From: Acidimicrobiia bacterium
GTDB lineage: Bacteria > Actinomycetota > Acidimicrobiia > UBA5794 > JAOTWH01
DNA: 9,432 nucleotides
Reading direction: 5' to 3'
NCBI GenBank assembly: GCA_029863035.1
Contig: JAOTWH010000079.1
Span: forward strand, 1-9,432
A program made the position numbers and the translations under genes. This document shows, one piece after another, positions 1-6,346 of this stretch (position 1 is its first letter; every line of letters starts with the position of its first letter). The notes beneath the pieces were generated by a model. It ran no database searches and was not told where the DNA came from. It worked only from the letters and a program-made list of their open reading frames with translations.

Positions 1-1
1 T

Positions 2-265
2 GTCTTGGGTACAACGTCGGACACCATGGTGGCGCGATCCCGCATGAGACGCGAGGTCAGGGCACTAACCGCCGAGGGCAGAATCTCGGCGACAGTGCTC
101 ATCGGTCTTCCCTTTTTCCTTTTGGGTTTCCTATGGACTACCAATCGTAAGTACCTCGACCCCTTGTTTGAGTCCACCGGGGGCAAGGTGGCCCTTGTTG
201 TTGCCGGAGTCTTGATCGGAATCGGAATCGTCTGGATCCGCAAAGTCATCGAGATAGACCCATGA
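2..265 (+). CDS. tadB: TadB-like pilus assembly protein, C-terminal fragment
   Basis: This is the last 87 codons of an inner-membrane platform protein of the Tad (Flp pilus, type IVc) machine. The frame is open to the left edge, so the true start lies upstream; the TTG at 5 and ATG at 26 are internal codons. Visible features are an Arg-rich stretch ending in RREVRALTAEGRISA, which matches the end of the cytoplasmic T2SSF domain in TadB proteins, then two hydrophobic segments around residues 31-48 and 62-80 separated by a short NRKYLDPLFES-type loop, and a basic tail. The YLDPLF-type loop before the last membrane segment is typical of actinobacterial TadB. TadB and TadC are thought to form the membrane base on which the TadA ATPase drives pilin assembly. 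The stop codon overlaps the tadC start (ATGA, 262-265), so the two are translationally coupled. Family assignment is firm; the TadB rather than TadC label rests on gene order and tail similarity. Confidence 0.85.
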   Translation, partial: VLGTTSDTMVARSRMRREVRALTAEGRISATVLIGLPFFLLGFLWTTNRKYLDPLFESTGGKVALVVAGVLIGIGIVWIRKVIEIDP

Positions 266-1164
266 CCGTTACCGCCGTTGCGATGATCATTTTTGTGGTG
301 GTGCTGGCCGCCATCTATTACGTCGGCCTCGGCATCGTTCGTGCCAGCGAGGCCGCGGGCGGCAGGCTCACCTCAATGCGACCTCGCGTTGCTGAGCTCG
401 ACAAGAGCTTCTCGGAGCGGGCCCTTGCTCCGATATTCAGCGGCCTCGGAGCAATGGTCGTACGCAGATCGCCAGTCGGATGGGCTGTTCGAACGCGCCA
501 GCGGCTGGCCTTGGCCGGTTGGGCAGACAAGATCGATGTGAATGCGTGGGCGGCCATACGAGTGTTGTCGTTGGGGGTAGGGTCGATCGGAGGCTTCTTC
601 CTTCCAGGGGACCTGAGTGCAACGACTCGATTGGCAGTGATCGTTGGATCGATCGCGGCCGGCGTGTTGCTGCCTGAGGCAGTCCTCACTCGCAAGATCG
701 ACGATCGAACCGAGTTGATGCGTAAACAGTTGCCTGAGATTCTCGACCTGTTGGTCATCAGTGTCGAGGCCGGGCTCAGTTTCGACGCTGCCCTCGCCAG
801 AGTTGTGGCAACGGTCGAAGGCGAGATGAGCGCCGAATTCAACCGAATGCTGTCCGAAACGCGGGTTGGAGTCAGCAGAAGAGACGCCATGAACCATCTG
901 GCCGAGCGGACCGAGCTCGACGAGCTGCAGTCGTTCTTGCTGGCTATGACGCAGGCCGATGCCTTCGGTGTCTCGGTGGTCCGGATATTGCGAGTCCAAG
1001 CCGAGGAGATGCGAACCAAGCGGCGGCAGCGCGCACAGGAGAAGGCCTTTGCCGCCCCCGTCAAGATGGTGTTTCCTTTGGTGCTGTGCATCTTCCCGGC
1101 GCTGATGGTGATCATGCTGGGACCGGCGCTCATCGGGATCTCTGACGCCATCCTCAAGCGCTGA
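262..1164 (+). CDS. tadC: TadC-like pilus assembly protein (T2SSF family)
   Basis: The product is a 300-residue polytopic inner-membrane protein of the type II secretion F family, the second platform subunit of the Tad/Flp pilus. Membrane segments are visible at about 5-25, 95-113, 122-140 and 268-290. The T2SSF domain spans about 155-285, with the characteristic helix LPEILDLLVISVEAGLSFD (157-175), the central AERTELDELQSF region, and the QADAFGVSV turn (231-239) that recurs in TadC proteins. The length is normal for TadC. The start is fixed by the 4-base ATGA overlap with tadB, implying coupled translation; no strong Shine-Dalgarno precedes it. The downstream Flp pilin gene lies 139 bases away, and the upstream order predicts tadA before tadB. 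No defect is visible. Confidence 0.93.
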   Translation: MTVTAVAMIIFVVVLAAIYYVGLGIVRASEAAGGRLTSMRPRVAELDKSFSERALAPIFSGLGAMVVRRSPVGWAVRTRQRLALAGWADKIDVNAWAAIRVLSLGVGSIGGFFLPGDLSATTRLAVIVGSIAAGVLLPEAVLTRKIDDRTELMRKQLPEILDLLVISVEAGLSFDAALARVVATVEGEMSAEFNRMLSETRVGVSRRDAMNHLAERTELDELQSFLLAMTQADAFGVSVVRILRVQAEEMRTKRRQRAQEKAFAAPVKMVFPLVLCIFPALMVIMLGPALIGISDAILKR

Positions 1165-1223
1165 TTCAGCCTGACAACGACTTGGTTCGATTCCCGAGAA
1201 AGAGAATTGGGTCGAGCGACCTA

Positions 1224-1252
1224 TTCCCACACAGAGTAGTTGAGGGTACCTT
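1224..1252 (+). promoter_or_regulatory. Candidate promoter for the Flp pilin gene
   Basis: In the 139-base gap between tadC and the pilin gene, TTCCCA (1224-1229, four of six bases matching the TTGACA -35) is followed after exactly 17 bases by TACCTT (1247-1252, a TAnnnT -10). Initiation near 1259 would give a leader of about 45 bases containing a short CACCC-GGC-GGGTG hairpin (1268-1280) and the Shine-Dalgarno at 1294-1299. A private promoter would let the pilin subunit be made in excess over the assembly proteins, as expected for a structural subunit. The match is modest and was judged by eye; read-through from tadBC remains possible. Confidence 0.35.
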
Positions 1253-1293
1253 TGCTGTAGTCACCCCCACCCGGCGGGTGAAGACCGTTTACT

Positions 1294-1299
1294 AGGAGG
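1294..1299 (+). promoter_or_regulatory. Strong ribosome binding site of the Flp pilin gene
   Basis: AGGAGG lies four bases before the ATG at 1304. It is the best Shine-Dalgarno seen in the window, whereas most neighbouring genes have a weak one or none. It fixes the pilin start and suggests high translation, as expected for a major structural subunit. Confidence 0.8.
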
Positions 1300-1303
1300 C
1301 CAG

Positions 1304-1480
1304 ATGCTTACCGTATGGAGTTATCTACAGACGAGGATGGCAGGCGACGAGGGAGCTTCCCTCGTTGAGTACGCCCTGCTGCTCGTGCTTATCGCAGTTG
1401 CCGCCATCGTTGGGATGGGCGCTTTGGGCGACAATACCCAAGCTCAGTTCGCCGACGTCGCCGCCACGATCGCTCCGTAG
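1304..1480 (+). CDS. flp: Flp/Fap-type pilin subunit
   Basis: This 58-residue gene encodes a small pilin of the Flp (type IVb) class, the subunit of the Tad pilus. A short basic leader ends in GDEG, and the prepilin peptidase site follows: Gly17 then ASLVEYALLL. In the mature numbering, Glu5 and Tyr6 form the EY signature of Flp pilins. One hydrophobic helix runs from about residue 19 to 41, giving a mature protein of about 41 residues ending in a short Ala-rich tail. Actinobacterial Flp pilins commonly have the form (D/E)xGASxVEYxLL. The strong AGGAGG at 1294-1299 fixes the start. Cleavage would need a TadV/CpaA peptidase, which is not in this window. The neighbouring tadB and tadC support the call. 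The gene sits after tadC, whereas in the classical Tad locus flp comes first. It converges on the response regulator gene, whose stop is 52 bases away. Confidence 0.93.
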   Translation: MLTVWSYLQTRMAGDEGASLVEYALLLVLIAVAAIVGMGALGDNTQAQFADVAATIAP

Positions 1481-1495
1481 TTCACGCAGAGATCG

Positions 1496-1529
1496 AAAAG
1501 ACGACGGCGCCCCCCGGGGCGCCGTCGTC
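1496..1529 (-). terminator. Intrinsic terminator of the kinase-regulator operon; may act both ways
   Basis: A perfect 13-bp GC-rich inverted repeat (1500-1512 with 1517-1529, four-base loop) sits between two convergent genes. Read on the minus strand, the stem begins three bases after the response regulator stop (1533-1535) and is followed at once by TTTT (complement of 1496-1499), a short U-tract. Read on the plus strand, it follows the pilin stop by 19 bases but is trailed by CGCGTTAG, with no U-run. It is therefore best assigned to the minus-strand operon, with weaker or Rho-assisted termination likely for the pilin transcript. Confidence 0.85.
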
Positions 1530-1532
1530 GCG

Positions 1533-2168
1533 TTAGGGGTGGTCTCGGTGCAAGCCGAGCCTGATCGCCTCTACCGCAGCTTGAGTCCGATCAGAGATGC
1601 CGAGCTTGTGGTAGATGCTGACCAGATGGTTCTTTACCGTCTTCTGAGAGATGAACAATCGGGCGGCGAGGTCATCGGTCGAGCTGGCGCCCGAGGCGAG
1701 CAACGCTAAGATTTCTCGCTCTCTTGTCGTGAGGGATGCTGGTCCCTCGGCGAGCACCGGTTGGCGGTGACCGTCGAGGAACGTCTCCATCGTTGTCGGG
1801 TCCATCAGATCCTCGCCGGCATGTGCGGCCCTGATCGCGGCGGCTAGGTCTGGAAGGGGTATCGCCTTGGACAGGAAGCCGCTGGCGCCTGCGAGAGCGG
1901 CACGCTTGCGATGTTCGTCGTCTATGTGCATGGTCACCACCAAAGCTGGTGGTGGAGCTTCCAGCCGACGCAGGGCTGTGAGCCCGTCCATGCCGGGCAT
2001 GTCGATGTCGACCAGGAGAACGTCTGGAGAGAAGTCCCGCACCAGGCCCTCGATGTCGGTCCCATCCGAAGCAACGCCGACCACCTCGATATCGGGGACG
2101 CTGTTGAGCGCCTCCTGCAGCCCTTCGAGAAGCAGGCGGTGGTCGTCGGCGATCGCTACCCGAATCAC
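1533..2168 (-). CDS. NarL/FixJ-family DNA-binding response regulator
   Basis: This is a 211-residue two-component response regulator acting as a cytoplasmic transcription factor. The receiver domain covers about 1-120: the acidic pair Asp8-Asp9 (ADDH), phospho-acceptor Asp54 in VDIDMPGMDG, Thr79 and Lys101 are all in place. A linker of about 25 residues leads to a LuxR-type helix-turn-helix (about 145-206) with LTTREREILALLA and the recognition-helix signature ISQKTVKNHLVSIYHKLG. The usual N-K-E-I-A of the scaffold helix reads S-T-D-D-L-A here. I chose the GTG at 2168 because it gives the canonical MIRVAIADDH beginning and sits five bases after GGAG; a GTG two codons earlier (2174) is possible but overlaps that GGAG. 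The start shares one base with the kinase stop (TAGTG), so the two are co-translated and this is surely the kinase's partner. Target genes are unknown; the adjacent pilin gene is only a guess. Confidence 0.93.
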   Translation of the reverse strand: MIRVAIADDHRLLLEGLQEALNSVPDIEVVGVASDGTDIEGLVRDFSPDVLLVDIDMPGMDGLTALRRLEAPPPALVVTMHIDDEHRKRAALAGASGFLSKAIPLPDLAAAIRAAHAGEDLMDPTTMETFLDGHRQPVLAEGPASLTTREREILALLASGASSTDDLAARLFISQKTVKNHLVSIYHKLGISDRTQAAVEAIRLGLHRDHP

Positions 2169-3667
2169 TACCACTCCAATGAAATCGTCGTGCCCGCACC
2201 AACTGAACTCTCGACCTTGAAAGATGCACCGATACGTCGCGCTCTCTCCTTCATTCCGATGAGGCCGAAATGTCCAATGTATTCGGAGTCGGGATCGAAC
2301 CCCTTGCCGTTATCGGCGACAACCAGCTTGCCCTCTTCTCGGTCGACATACCCAGTGATGGTTATCTGGCTGGCGTCGGCGTGATCTGCCGCATTGCGAA
2401 GAGCTTCGGTAAGGATCGAGAACAGATCCTCGGTGTTTTTGGGACCGGGGGGCCGCCTCTCGTCGATCTGGATCGAGATATCCAACCCATCTCGCCTGGA
2501 TTGGGAGGCCAGAGCTCGGGTTCTCTCCAACACACTGTCGGTGTCGGGCTGGCGGAGATCTGCCACGGTCTTGCGGACATCCTCCACCACAGAGCTCACC
2601 GACCCTCGCAAGGTCTCGAGATGGTCTGCCAGCTCGGGTTCCGTTGGGTATTGCAGTACCGCCAGATCCAGCGCCAGACCGAGAGACGCCAGGGATGGTC
2701 CAATATCGTCGTGCAGTTCTCTGGCCAGCCGGACCCGCTCTTCCTTAACGGCACGGCGGGCGATGTCGCGCAGAAGGAGGATGTTGTCAAAGGCGAGGGC
2801 TACCGGGCGAATCAGCTCTTCGATGACTGTGCGTTCCGCCGACTCGAAATCGTCATCCCTCGTCAGCACTACGAAACCGACGTCGCGACCATCCACCTCC
2901 AATGGGAACACAGTCCGATGGTGCCTCACATTCTCTTCTGCTTTGCGCGCCACTACGGCGGGGCCGTCGGAACCAGACAGGGCCACCAAGGCCGAATCGA
3001 ACACGACGAGCTCGTCGAGCCGAGCGATGGCTTGGTTACCCACCGTCATCGGATTCAGCTCGGCGGAGTCGGCCAGCCGGGAAAGGTCGGAGAGCAAGGC
3101 GTTGGCCCGCTGCAGCCGTCCAAGATGGGGCCGGTTCGCACTCGAGATGCTATCGAAGAGCACCCGGGCATGATCCTCAAAGAGTGCCCGCCTCGCCTGT
3201 GAGATAGATACCGCGATCACTAGATAGAACCCAGCGAACAACAGCATCGGTCCCTGGAGCAGCTCTTGATCGTTGAGGAAAGCGGCCAGGGCCAGACCGC
3301 CGATAGATAGGAATGCCGTTGCCAGCCCGGTGCGGGCGCCGAGGAAGGCGGATGCGAAGAAGACCGGGGAGATGGAAACCAGGATGTAGGGGCTGTCGAG
3401 CCCCTGCGTCAGCCCCACGGCTCCCAGGGTGGCGATGGCACCGCCCAGGCTCAGTAGCTCCCCGACCATGCCGCGGGTTCTTGCTCGGGGAGGAGTCGCT
3501 TCGAAAACGACTACATACACACCGACCACGATTCCGGCGATCGCGAGCTCGGGACTCTCGGCTTGGCGGATCACAGACACGAACACACCGAGCATCAGAC
3601 CAGCCCAATGCCAGGTAGAGAGGATCCAGCGGAACCGGGTCTCCCACGGACGGAGGAGGTCGGCCAC
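2168..3667 (-). CDS. Membrane sensor histidine kinase, NarL/DesK type (HisKA_3)
   Basis: A 499-residue membrane kinase that would autophosphorylate on His and pass the phosphate to the downstream regulator. Residues 1-160 hold about six hydrophobic segments (roughly 14-33, 39-57, 70-89, 94-109, 112-131, 137-156) with very short loops, so any signal is probably sensed in or at the membrane. Residues about 195-295 look like a GAF-type domain. A coiled linker leads to the HisKA_3 dimerisation domain with the phospho-acceptor His319 in RLARELHDDIGPSLASLGL. The HATPase_c domain follows, with the N-box at EALRNAADHA (Asn425), the G1 box DNGKGF (452-457) and the G2 box GHFGLIGMKERA (465-476); all catalytic motifs look intact. 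The GTG start at 3667 lacks a Shine-Dalgarno but has TAACCT exactly six bases upstream, which fits leaderless transcription. It diverges from coaE and overlaps the regulator by one base. The ligand is unknown. Confidence 0.92.
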   Translation of the reverse strand: MADLLRPWETRFRWILSTWHWAGLMLGVFVSVIRQAESPELAIAGIVVGVYVVVFEATPPRARTRGMVGELLSLGGAIATLGAVGLTQGLDSPYILVSISPVFFASAFLGARTGLATAFLSIGGLALAAFLNDQELLQGPMLLFAGFYLVIAVSISQARRALFEDHARVLFDSISSANRPHLGRLQRANALLSDLSRLADSAELNPMTVGNQAIARLDELVVFDSALVALSGSDGPAVVARKAEENVRHHRTVFPLEVDGRDVGFVVLTRDDDFESAERTVIEELIRPVALAFDNILLLRDIARRAVKEERVRLARELHDDIGPSLASLGLALDLAVLQYPTEPELADHLETLRGSVSSVVEDVRKTVADLRQPDTDSVLERTRALASQSRRDGLDISIQIDERRPPGPKNTEDLFSILTEALRNAADHADASQITITGYVDREEGKLVVADNGKGFDPDSEYIGHFGLIGMKERARRIGASFKVESSVGAGTTISLEW

Positions 3668-3673
3668 GAAGCA

Positions 3674-3679
3674 AGGTTA
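3674..3679 (-). promoter_or_regulatory. -10 element for leaderless transcription of the kinase gene
   Basis: On the minus strand TAACCT (TAnnnT) is followed by six bases and then the GTG start at 3667. If the last T is position -7, then +1 is the G of GTG, so the mRNA would have no leader; this fits the lack of a Shine-Dalgarno. No convincing -35 is seen. Its TA (3678-3679) is also the TA of the opposite-strand coaE hexamer. Confidence 0.5.
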
Positions 3680-3683
3680 CAGT
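3678..3683 (+). promoter_or_regulatory. -10 element for leaderless transcription of coaE
   Basis: TACAGT (TAnnnT) is followed by six bases and the ATG at 3690, so a start site seven bases after the last T would be the A of ATG. No Shine-Dalgarno lies before coaE. The hexamer overlaps the minus-strand kinase hexamer (3674-3679), the two sharing one TA step, which is the geometry of a symmetric bidirectional promoter. No -35 match is evident. Confidence 0.5.
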
Positions 3684-3689
3684 CCCGAG

Positions 3690-4274
3690 ATGACCGACCA
3701 GGGGACTATTCGGCTGACACTCTGCGGGGGAATCGGCTCTGGCAAGTCGGCAGTTGCTCGCCTGTTAGCCGAGCGTGGGTTTTTCGTCATCGACTCCGAC
3801 TCGATAGGTCACGAGGTGGTCTCGTCTGGCGGGAGCGCATATGACCAGATAGTGGAGCACTGGCCCGAGGTCGTCGTCGACGGAGTGGTCGATCGCAAGG
3901 CGCTGGCCACGATCGTTTTTTCAGATCCGCACCAGCTTGCCCGGCTCGAGGCGATTACGCATCCGGCGATCAGATCCCGTATCGAAGAGCTGGTCTCCCA
4001 AGCCGAGGGAGGCGTCGCCGTCGAGGTGCCGTTATTGGCTTCGGCGGTGGCTGGTGGGTACCCGACCGTGGTGGTGGACTCAGATCCCGCAGCGAGGACG
4101 GCCAGGTTGTTGGACGATGGTTGGGACATCGAAGATATTGAGCGACGTATGGCAGCCCAGCCGGAGCGTGAAGAATGGTTGGACGCCGCCGATTTCGTCG
4201 TGAACAATGATGGCTCGCTGGGAGATCTCGAAGCAGAGGTCGACCGGTTGGTGGAGTGGGCATACGAACAATAG
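3690..4274 (+). CDS. coaE: Dephospho-CoA kinase
   Basis: This 194-residue cytoplasmic P-loop kinase catalyses the last step of coenzyme A synthesis: dephospho-CoA plus ATP gives CoA plus ADP, phosphorylating the ribose 3'-hydroxyl. The Walker A loop is GGIGSGKS (13-20). The substrate-site motif VIDSD (33-37) matches the usual VIDAD. ITHP (89-92), EVPLL (112-116) and the C-terminal RRMAAQPEREEWLDAADFVVNNDGS region (from 152) are all characteristic of CoaE. The length is typical for a single-domain bacterial enzyme, without the extra C-terminal GrpB-like domain seen in mycobacterial CoaE. The ATG at 3690 is chosen because it puts the P-loop near the N-terminus; the frame stays open upstream to 3429, but that part is antisense to the kinase gene and unlike CoaE. 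The coaE-uvrB adjacency recurs in Actinobacteria; the gap here is 53 bases. Confidence 0.96.
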   Translation: MTDQGTIRLTLCGGIGSGKSAVARLLAERGFFVIDSDSIGHEVVSSGGSAYDQIVEHWPEVVVDGVVDRKALATIVFSDPHQLARLEAITHPAIRSRIEELVSQAEGGVAVEVPLLASAVAGGYPTVVVDSDPAARTARLLDDGWDIEDIERRMAAQPEREEWLDAADFVVNNDGSLGDLEAEVDRLVEWAYEQ

Positions 4275-4280
4275 GCCGTT

Positions 4281-4297
4281 GCCCTGGCTGGCCCTGG
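4281..4297 (+). repeat. Tandem GCCCTGG repeat upstream of uvrB
   Basis: GCCCTGGCT (4281-4289) and GCCCTGGTT (4291-4299) share the heptamer GCCCTGG at a spacing of exactly ten bases, one helical turn. The second copy covers the place where a -35 element would lie for the -10 at 4314-4319. It could be a two-site binding motif on one face of the DNA, or chance in a GC-rich gap. Confidence 0.3.
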
Positions 4298-4313
4298 TTC
4301 TGAGAGCGCCGGA

Positions 4314-4319
4314 TAACCT
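4314..4319 (+). promoter_or_regulatory. Candidate -10 element for uvrB
   Basis: TAACCT (TAnnnT), the same hexamer as on the kinase side of the coaE promoter, lies eight bases before the uvrB ATG at 4328. A start site at 4326-4328 would give a leaderless or nearly leaderless mRNA, consistent with the absence of a Shine-Dalgarno. No -35 consensus and no mycobacterial-type LexA box are seen in the 53-base gap. Confidence 0.4.
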
Positions 4320-4327
4320 CTGCGCCC

Positions 4328-6346
4328 ATGCCCGACTTCGAACTCCACTCTGACTTCAAGCCTGCGGGTGACCAACCCGCCGCCATCGCCGCGCTCACCG
4401 AGGGCTTGAAGCGGGGAGACGACTTCCAGACACTTCTCGGCATCACCGGATCTGGCAAGTCGGCAACGGTGGCTTGGACCATCGAGGCAGTCCAGCGGCC
4501 CGCCCTCATCCTCGCCCCCAACAAGGCACTGGCTGCTCAGCTGGCCAACGAGTTCCGGCAGTTCTTCCCCAAGAACAGAGTCGAGTACTTCGTCAGCTAC
4601 TACGACTACTACCAGCCGGAGGCTTATCTGCCCCAAACCGATACATACATCGAGAAGGATGCCACGGTCAACGACGAGATCGATCGCCTGCGCCACTCGG
4701 CGACGGCCGCCCTGCTGACGCGGCGCGACGTGATAATCGTCGCCTCGGTATCGGCGATCTACGGCCTCGGCTCGCCTGAGCAGTACAAAGGCCAACTGCT
4801 GAGGATCATCAAGGGCATCGAGTACCCGCTGGATGACGCCATGAGGCGCCTGGTCGATATCCAGTACGAACGCAACGACATCAACCTCACCAGAGGCACA
4901 TTCCGGGTGCGGGGTGACACTTTGGAGATCCACGCCGCATTCGACGAAACCGTGCTACGAGTTGAGTACTTCGGCGACACCATCGAGCGGATCGTCCGCA
5001 TGAACCCCCTAACCGGCGAGGTCATGGCCGAGATCAACGAAGAATTCGTGTTCCCGGCGTCGCACTACGCAGCCACCAGGGAACGGATGGTCAAGGCCAT
5101 GGCCGGAATCCAAGAGGAGCTGGCGGATCAACTGGCAGATCTGGAGGAGAAAGGCAAGCTGTTGGAGGCGCAGCGACTCAAGATGCGCACTTCCTACGAC
5201 CTCGAGATGATCGACCAGGTTGGCTATTGCTCTGGGATCGAGAACTACAGCCGCCATATCGACGGCCGCCAAGCGGGAGAGCCTCCGTACACGCTGCTCG
5301 ACTACTTCCCAGATGACTACATCACGTTTATCGACGAGAGCCACGTGGCGGTGCCTCAGATCAAAGGCCAACACGAGGGAGATCGCAGTCGCAAAGACAA
5401 TCTGGTGACACATGGTTTCAGGTTGCCGTCTGCCATCGACAACCGCCCTCTTACGTTCGACGAGTGGTTGGAGAACGCTGGTCAGGTGGTGTTCATGTCG
5501 GCTACGCCTAGTCAATTCGAGCTGGAGCGGTCGGTCGCCGTTGTCGAGCAGGTGGTGCGACCAACCGGACTGGTAGATCCCGAGGTTGTCATCCGGCCAA
5601 CCAAGGGCCAGATCGATGACCTCATCGAAGAGATCCGCCTTCGCTCAGAGCAGGATCAACGCGTTCTCGTGACAACGCTCACCAAGAAGATGTCGGAGGA
5701 CCTCACCGACTACTTGCTCGAACTCGGAGTGAGGGCTCGTTACATGCATTCCGAAGTCGACACCCTCGAGCGTGTTCAGCTATTGCGCGAACTGCGACTT
5801 GGTGAGTACGACGTGTTGATCGGCATCAACCTGTTGCGGGAAGGACTGGATCTTCCCGAGGTTTCACTCGTGGCCATCCTCGATGCGGATAAGGAGGGAT
5901 TCCTTCGCTCTGAGACCAGCCTCATCCAAACAACCGGACGGGCGGCTCGCAACGTCGACGGGCAAGTGATCATGTACGCCGACACCGTCACGAGATCCAT
6001 GAAGAAGGCGATCAACGAGACCAACCGGCGCCGGGGGCGTCAGGTGAAGTACAACGAGGAGCACGGCATAGATCCTCAGACCATTCGCAAGCGAGTCTCC
6101 GACATCCTCGAGCTGGTCCAGTCGGGCGACGCACCCGCCGCTAGTCGCAGGAGGCTGGAGCTGACCGAGCGTGCCCCACTCGAGCTTCCGTCCGACGAGT
6201 TGACCCGGCTCATCCAGAGTCTTGAAGAAGAGATGAGAGAAGCGGCCAAAGAACTCCGGTTCGAGTATGCAGCACGCCTCCGCGACGAGGTAAACGAATT
6301 GAAACGGGAGCTACGGGAGCTGGCAGAGGCGACCGATACCAGCTAA
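4328..6346 (+). CDS. uvrB: UvrABC excision nuclease subunit B
   Basis: This 672-residue damage-verifying helicase-like subunit of nucleotide excision repair is loaded at lesions by UvrA and recruits UvrC for incision. Walker A is GITGSGKS (38-45), followed by ATVAW as in actinobacterial UvrB instead of the common T-F-T-x-A. The DNA-clamping beta-hairpin carries the aromatic run [10 protein letters not shown] (91-100) and continues through [24 protein letters not shown]. Walker B is FIDESHV (334-340). [21 protein letters not shown] and SATPSQFE follow. The C-terminal helicase half holds [10 protein letters not shown], the [12 protein letters not shown] motif (500-511) and QTTGRAARN (534-542). 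The UVR domain that binds UvrC or UvrA is at about 624-660. The length is normal and every key motif is intact. The ATG at 4328 gives the canonical [14 protein letters not shown] N-terminus. It lies 53 bases after coaE. Confidence 0.98.
   Translation: MPDFELHSDFKPAGDQPAAIAALTEGLKRGDDFQTLLGITGSGKSATVAWTIEAVQRPALILAPNKALAAQLANEFRQFFPKNRVEYFVSYYDYYQPEAYLPQTDTYIEKDATVNDEIDRLRHSATAALLTRRDVIIVASVSAIYGLGSPEQYKGQLLRIIKGIEYPLDDAMRRLVDIQYERNDINLTRGTFRVRGDTLEIHAAFDETVLRVEYFGDTIERIVRMNPLTGEVMAEINEEFVFPASHYAATRERMVKAMAGIQEELADQLADLEEKGKLLEAQRLKMRTSYDLEMIDQVGYCSGIENYSRHIDGRQAGEPPYTLLDYFPDDYITFIDESHVAVPQIKGQHEGDRSRKDNLVTHGFRLPSAIDNRPLTFDEWLENAGQVVFMSATPSQFELERSVAVVEQVVRPTGLVDPEVVIRPTKGQIDDLIEEIRLRSEQDQRVLVTTLTKKMSEDLTDYLLELGVRARYMHSEVDTLERVQLLRELRLGEYDVLIGINLLREGLDLPEVSLVAILDADKEGFLRSETSLIQTTGRAARNVDGQVIMYADTVTRSMKKAINETNRRRGRQVKYNEEHGIDPQTIRKRVSDILELVQSGDAPAASRRRLELTERAPLELPSDELTRLIQSLEEEMREAAKELRFEYAARLRDEVNELKRELRELAEATDTS

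Noticed and set aside
38..44. Whether the window contains CRISPR, insertion sequence or phage remnants
   Set aside because: No spaced direct repeats, transposase motifs, terminal inverted repeats or target duplications were seen anywhere; base and codon use look uniform throughout.
1184..1194. GGTTCGATTCC resembles a tRNA T-loop in the tadC-flp gap
   Set aside because: The flanking stem does not pair properly, and the rest of a cloverleaf would have to lie inside the intact 3' end of tadC; no anticodon arm or acceptor stem is visible.
318..1230. Two long minus-strand frames (about 280 codons each) opposite tadC
   Set aside because: Both are shadows of tadC, which has a coupled start, membrane segments and T2SSF motifs; the shadows show no domain and no start signals.
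1268..1280. CACCC-GGC-GGGTG hairpin in the flp leader as a riboswitch or attenuator
   Set aside because: The stem is only five base pairs with a three-base loop, has no U-run, and shows no larger conserved fold around it; kept only as a note on the leader.
1365..1709. 114-codon plus-strand frame overlapping flp, the terminator and the regulator
   Set aside because: It reads out of frame through the pilin gene and directly through the terminator hairpin; the Ser/Pro/Arg-rich product is not protein-like.
2270..3202. 310-codon open frame on the plus strand inside the kinase gene
   Set aside because: It is the antisense shadow of a gene with clear catalytic motifs. Its translation has no recognisable domain, and long antisense frames are common in GC-rich DNA.
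3429..3689. Upstream extension of coaE to an ATG at 3429 (281 residues)
   Set aside because: The added 87 residues are antisense to the kinase membrane region, are low-complexity in Arg, Ser and Thr, and would bury the P-loop far from the N-terminus, unlike any CoaE.
3809..4933. 374-codon minus-strand frame spanning coaE and uvrB
   Set aside because: It crosses two well-supported plus-strand genes and the promoter gap between them; its composition follows from the opposite strand's codon bias.
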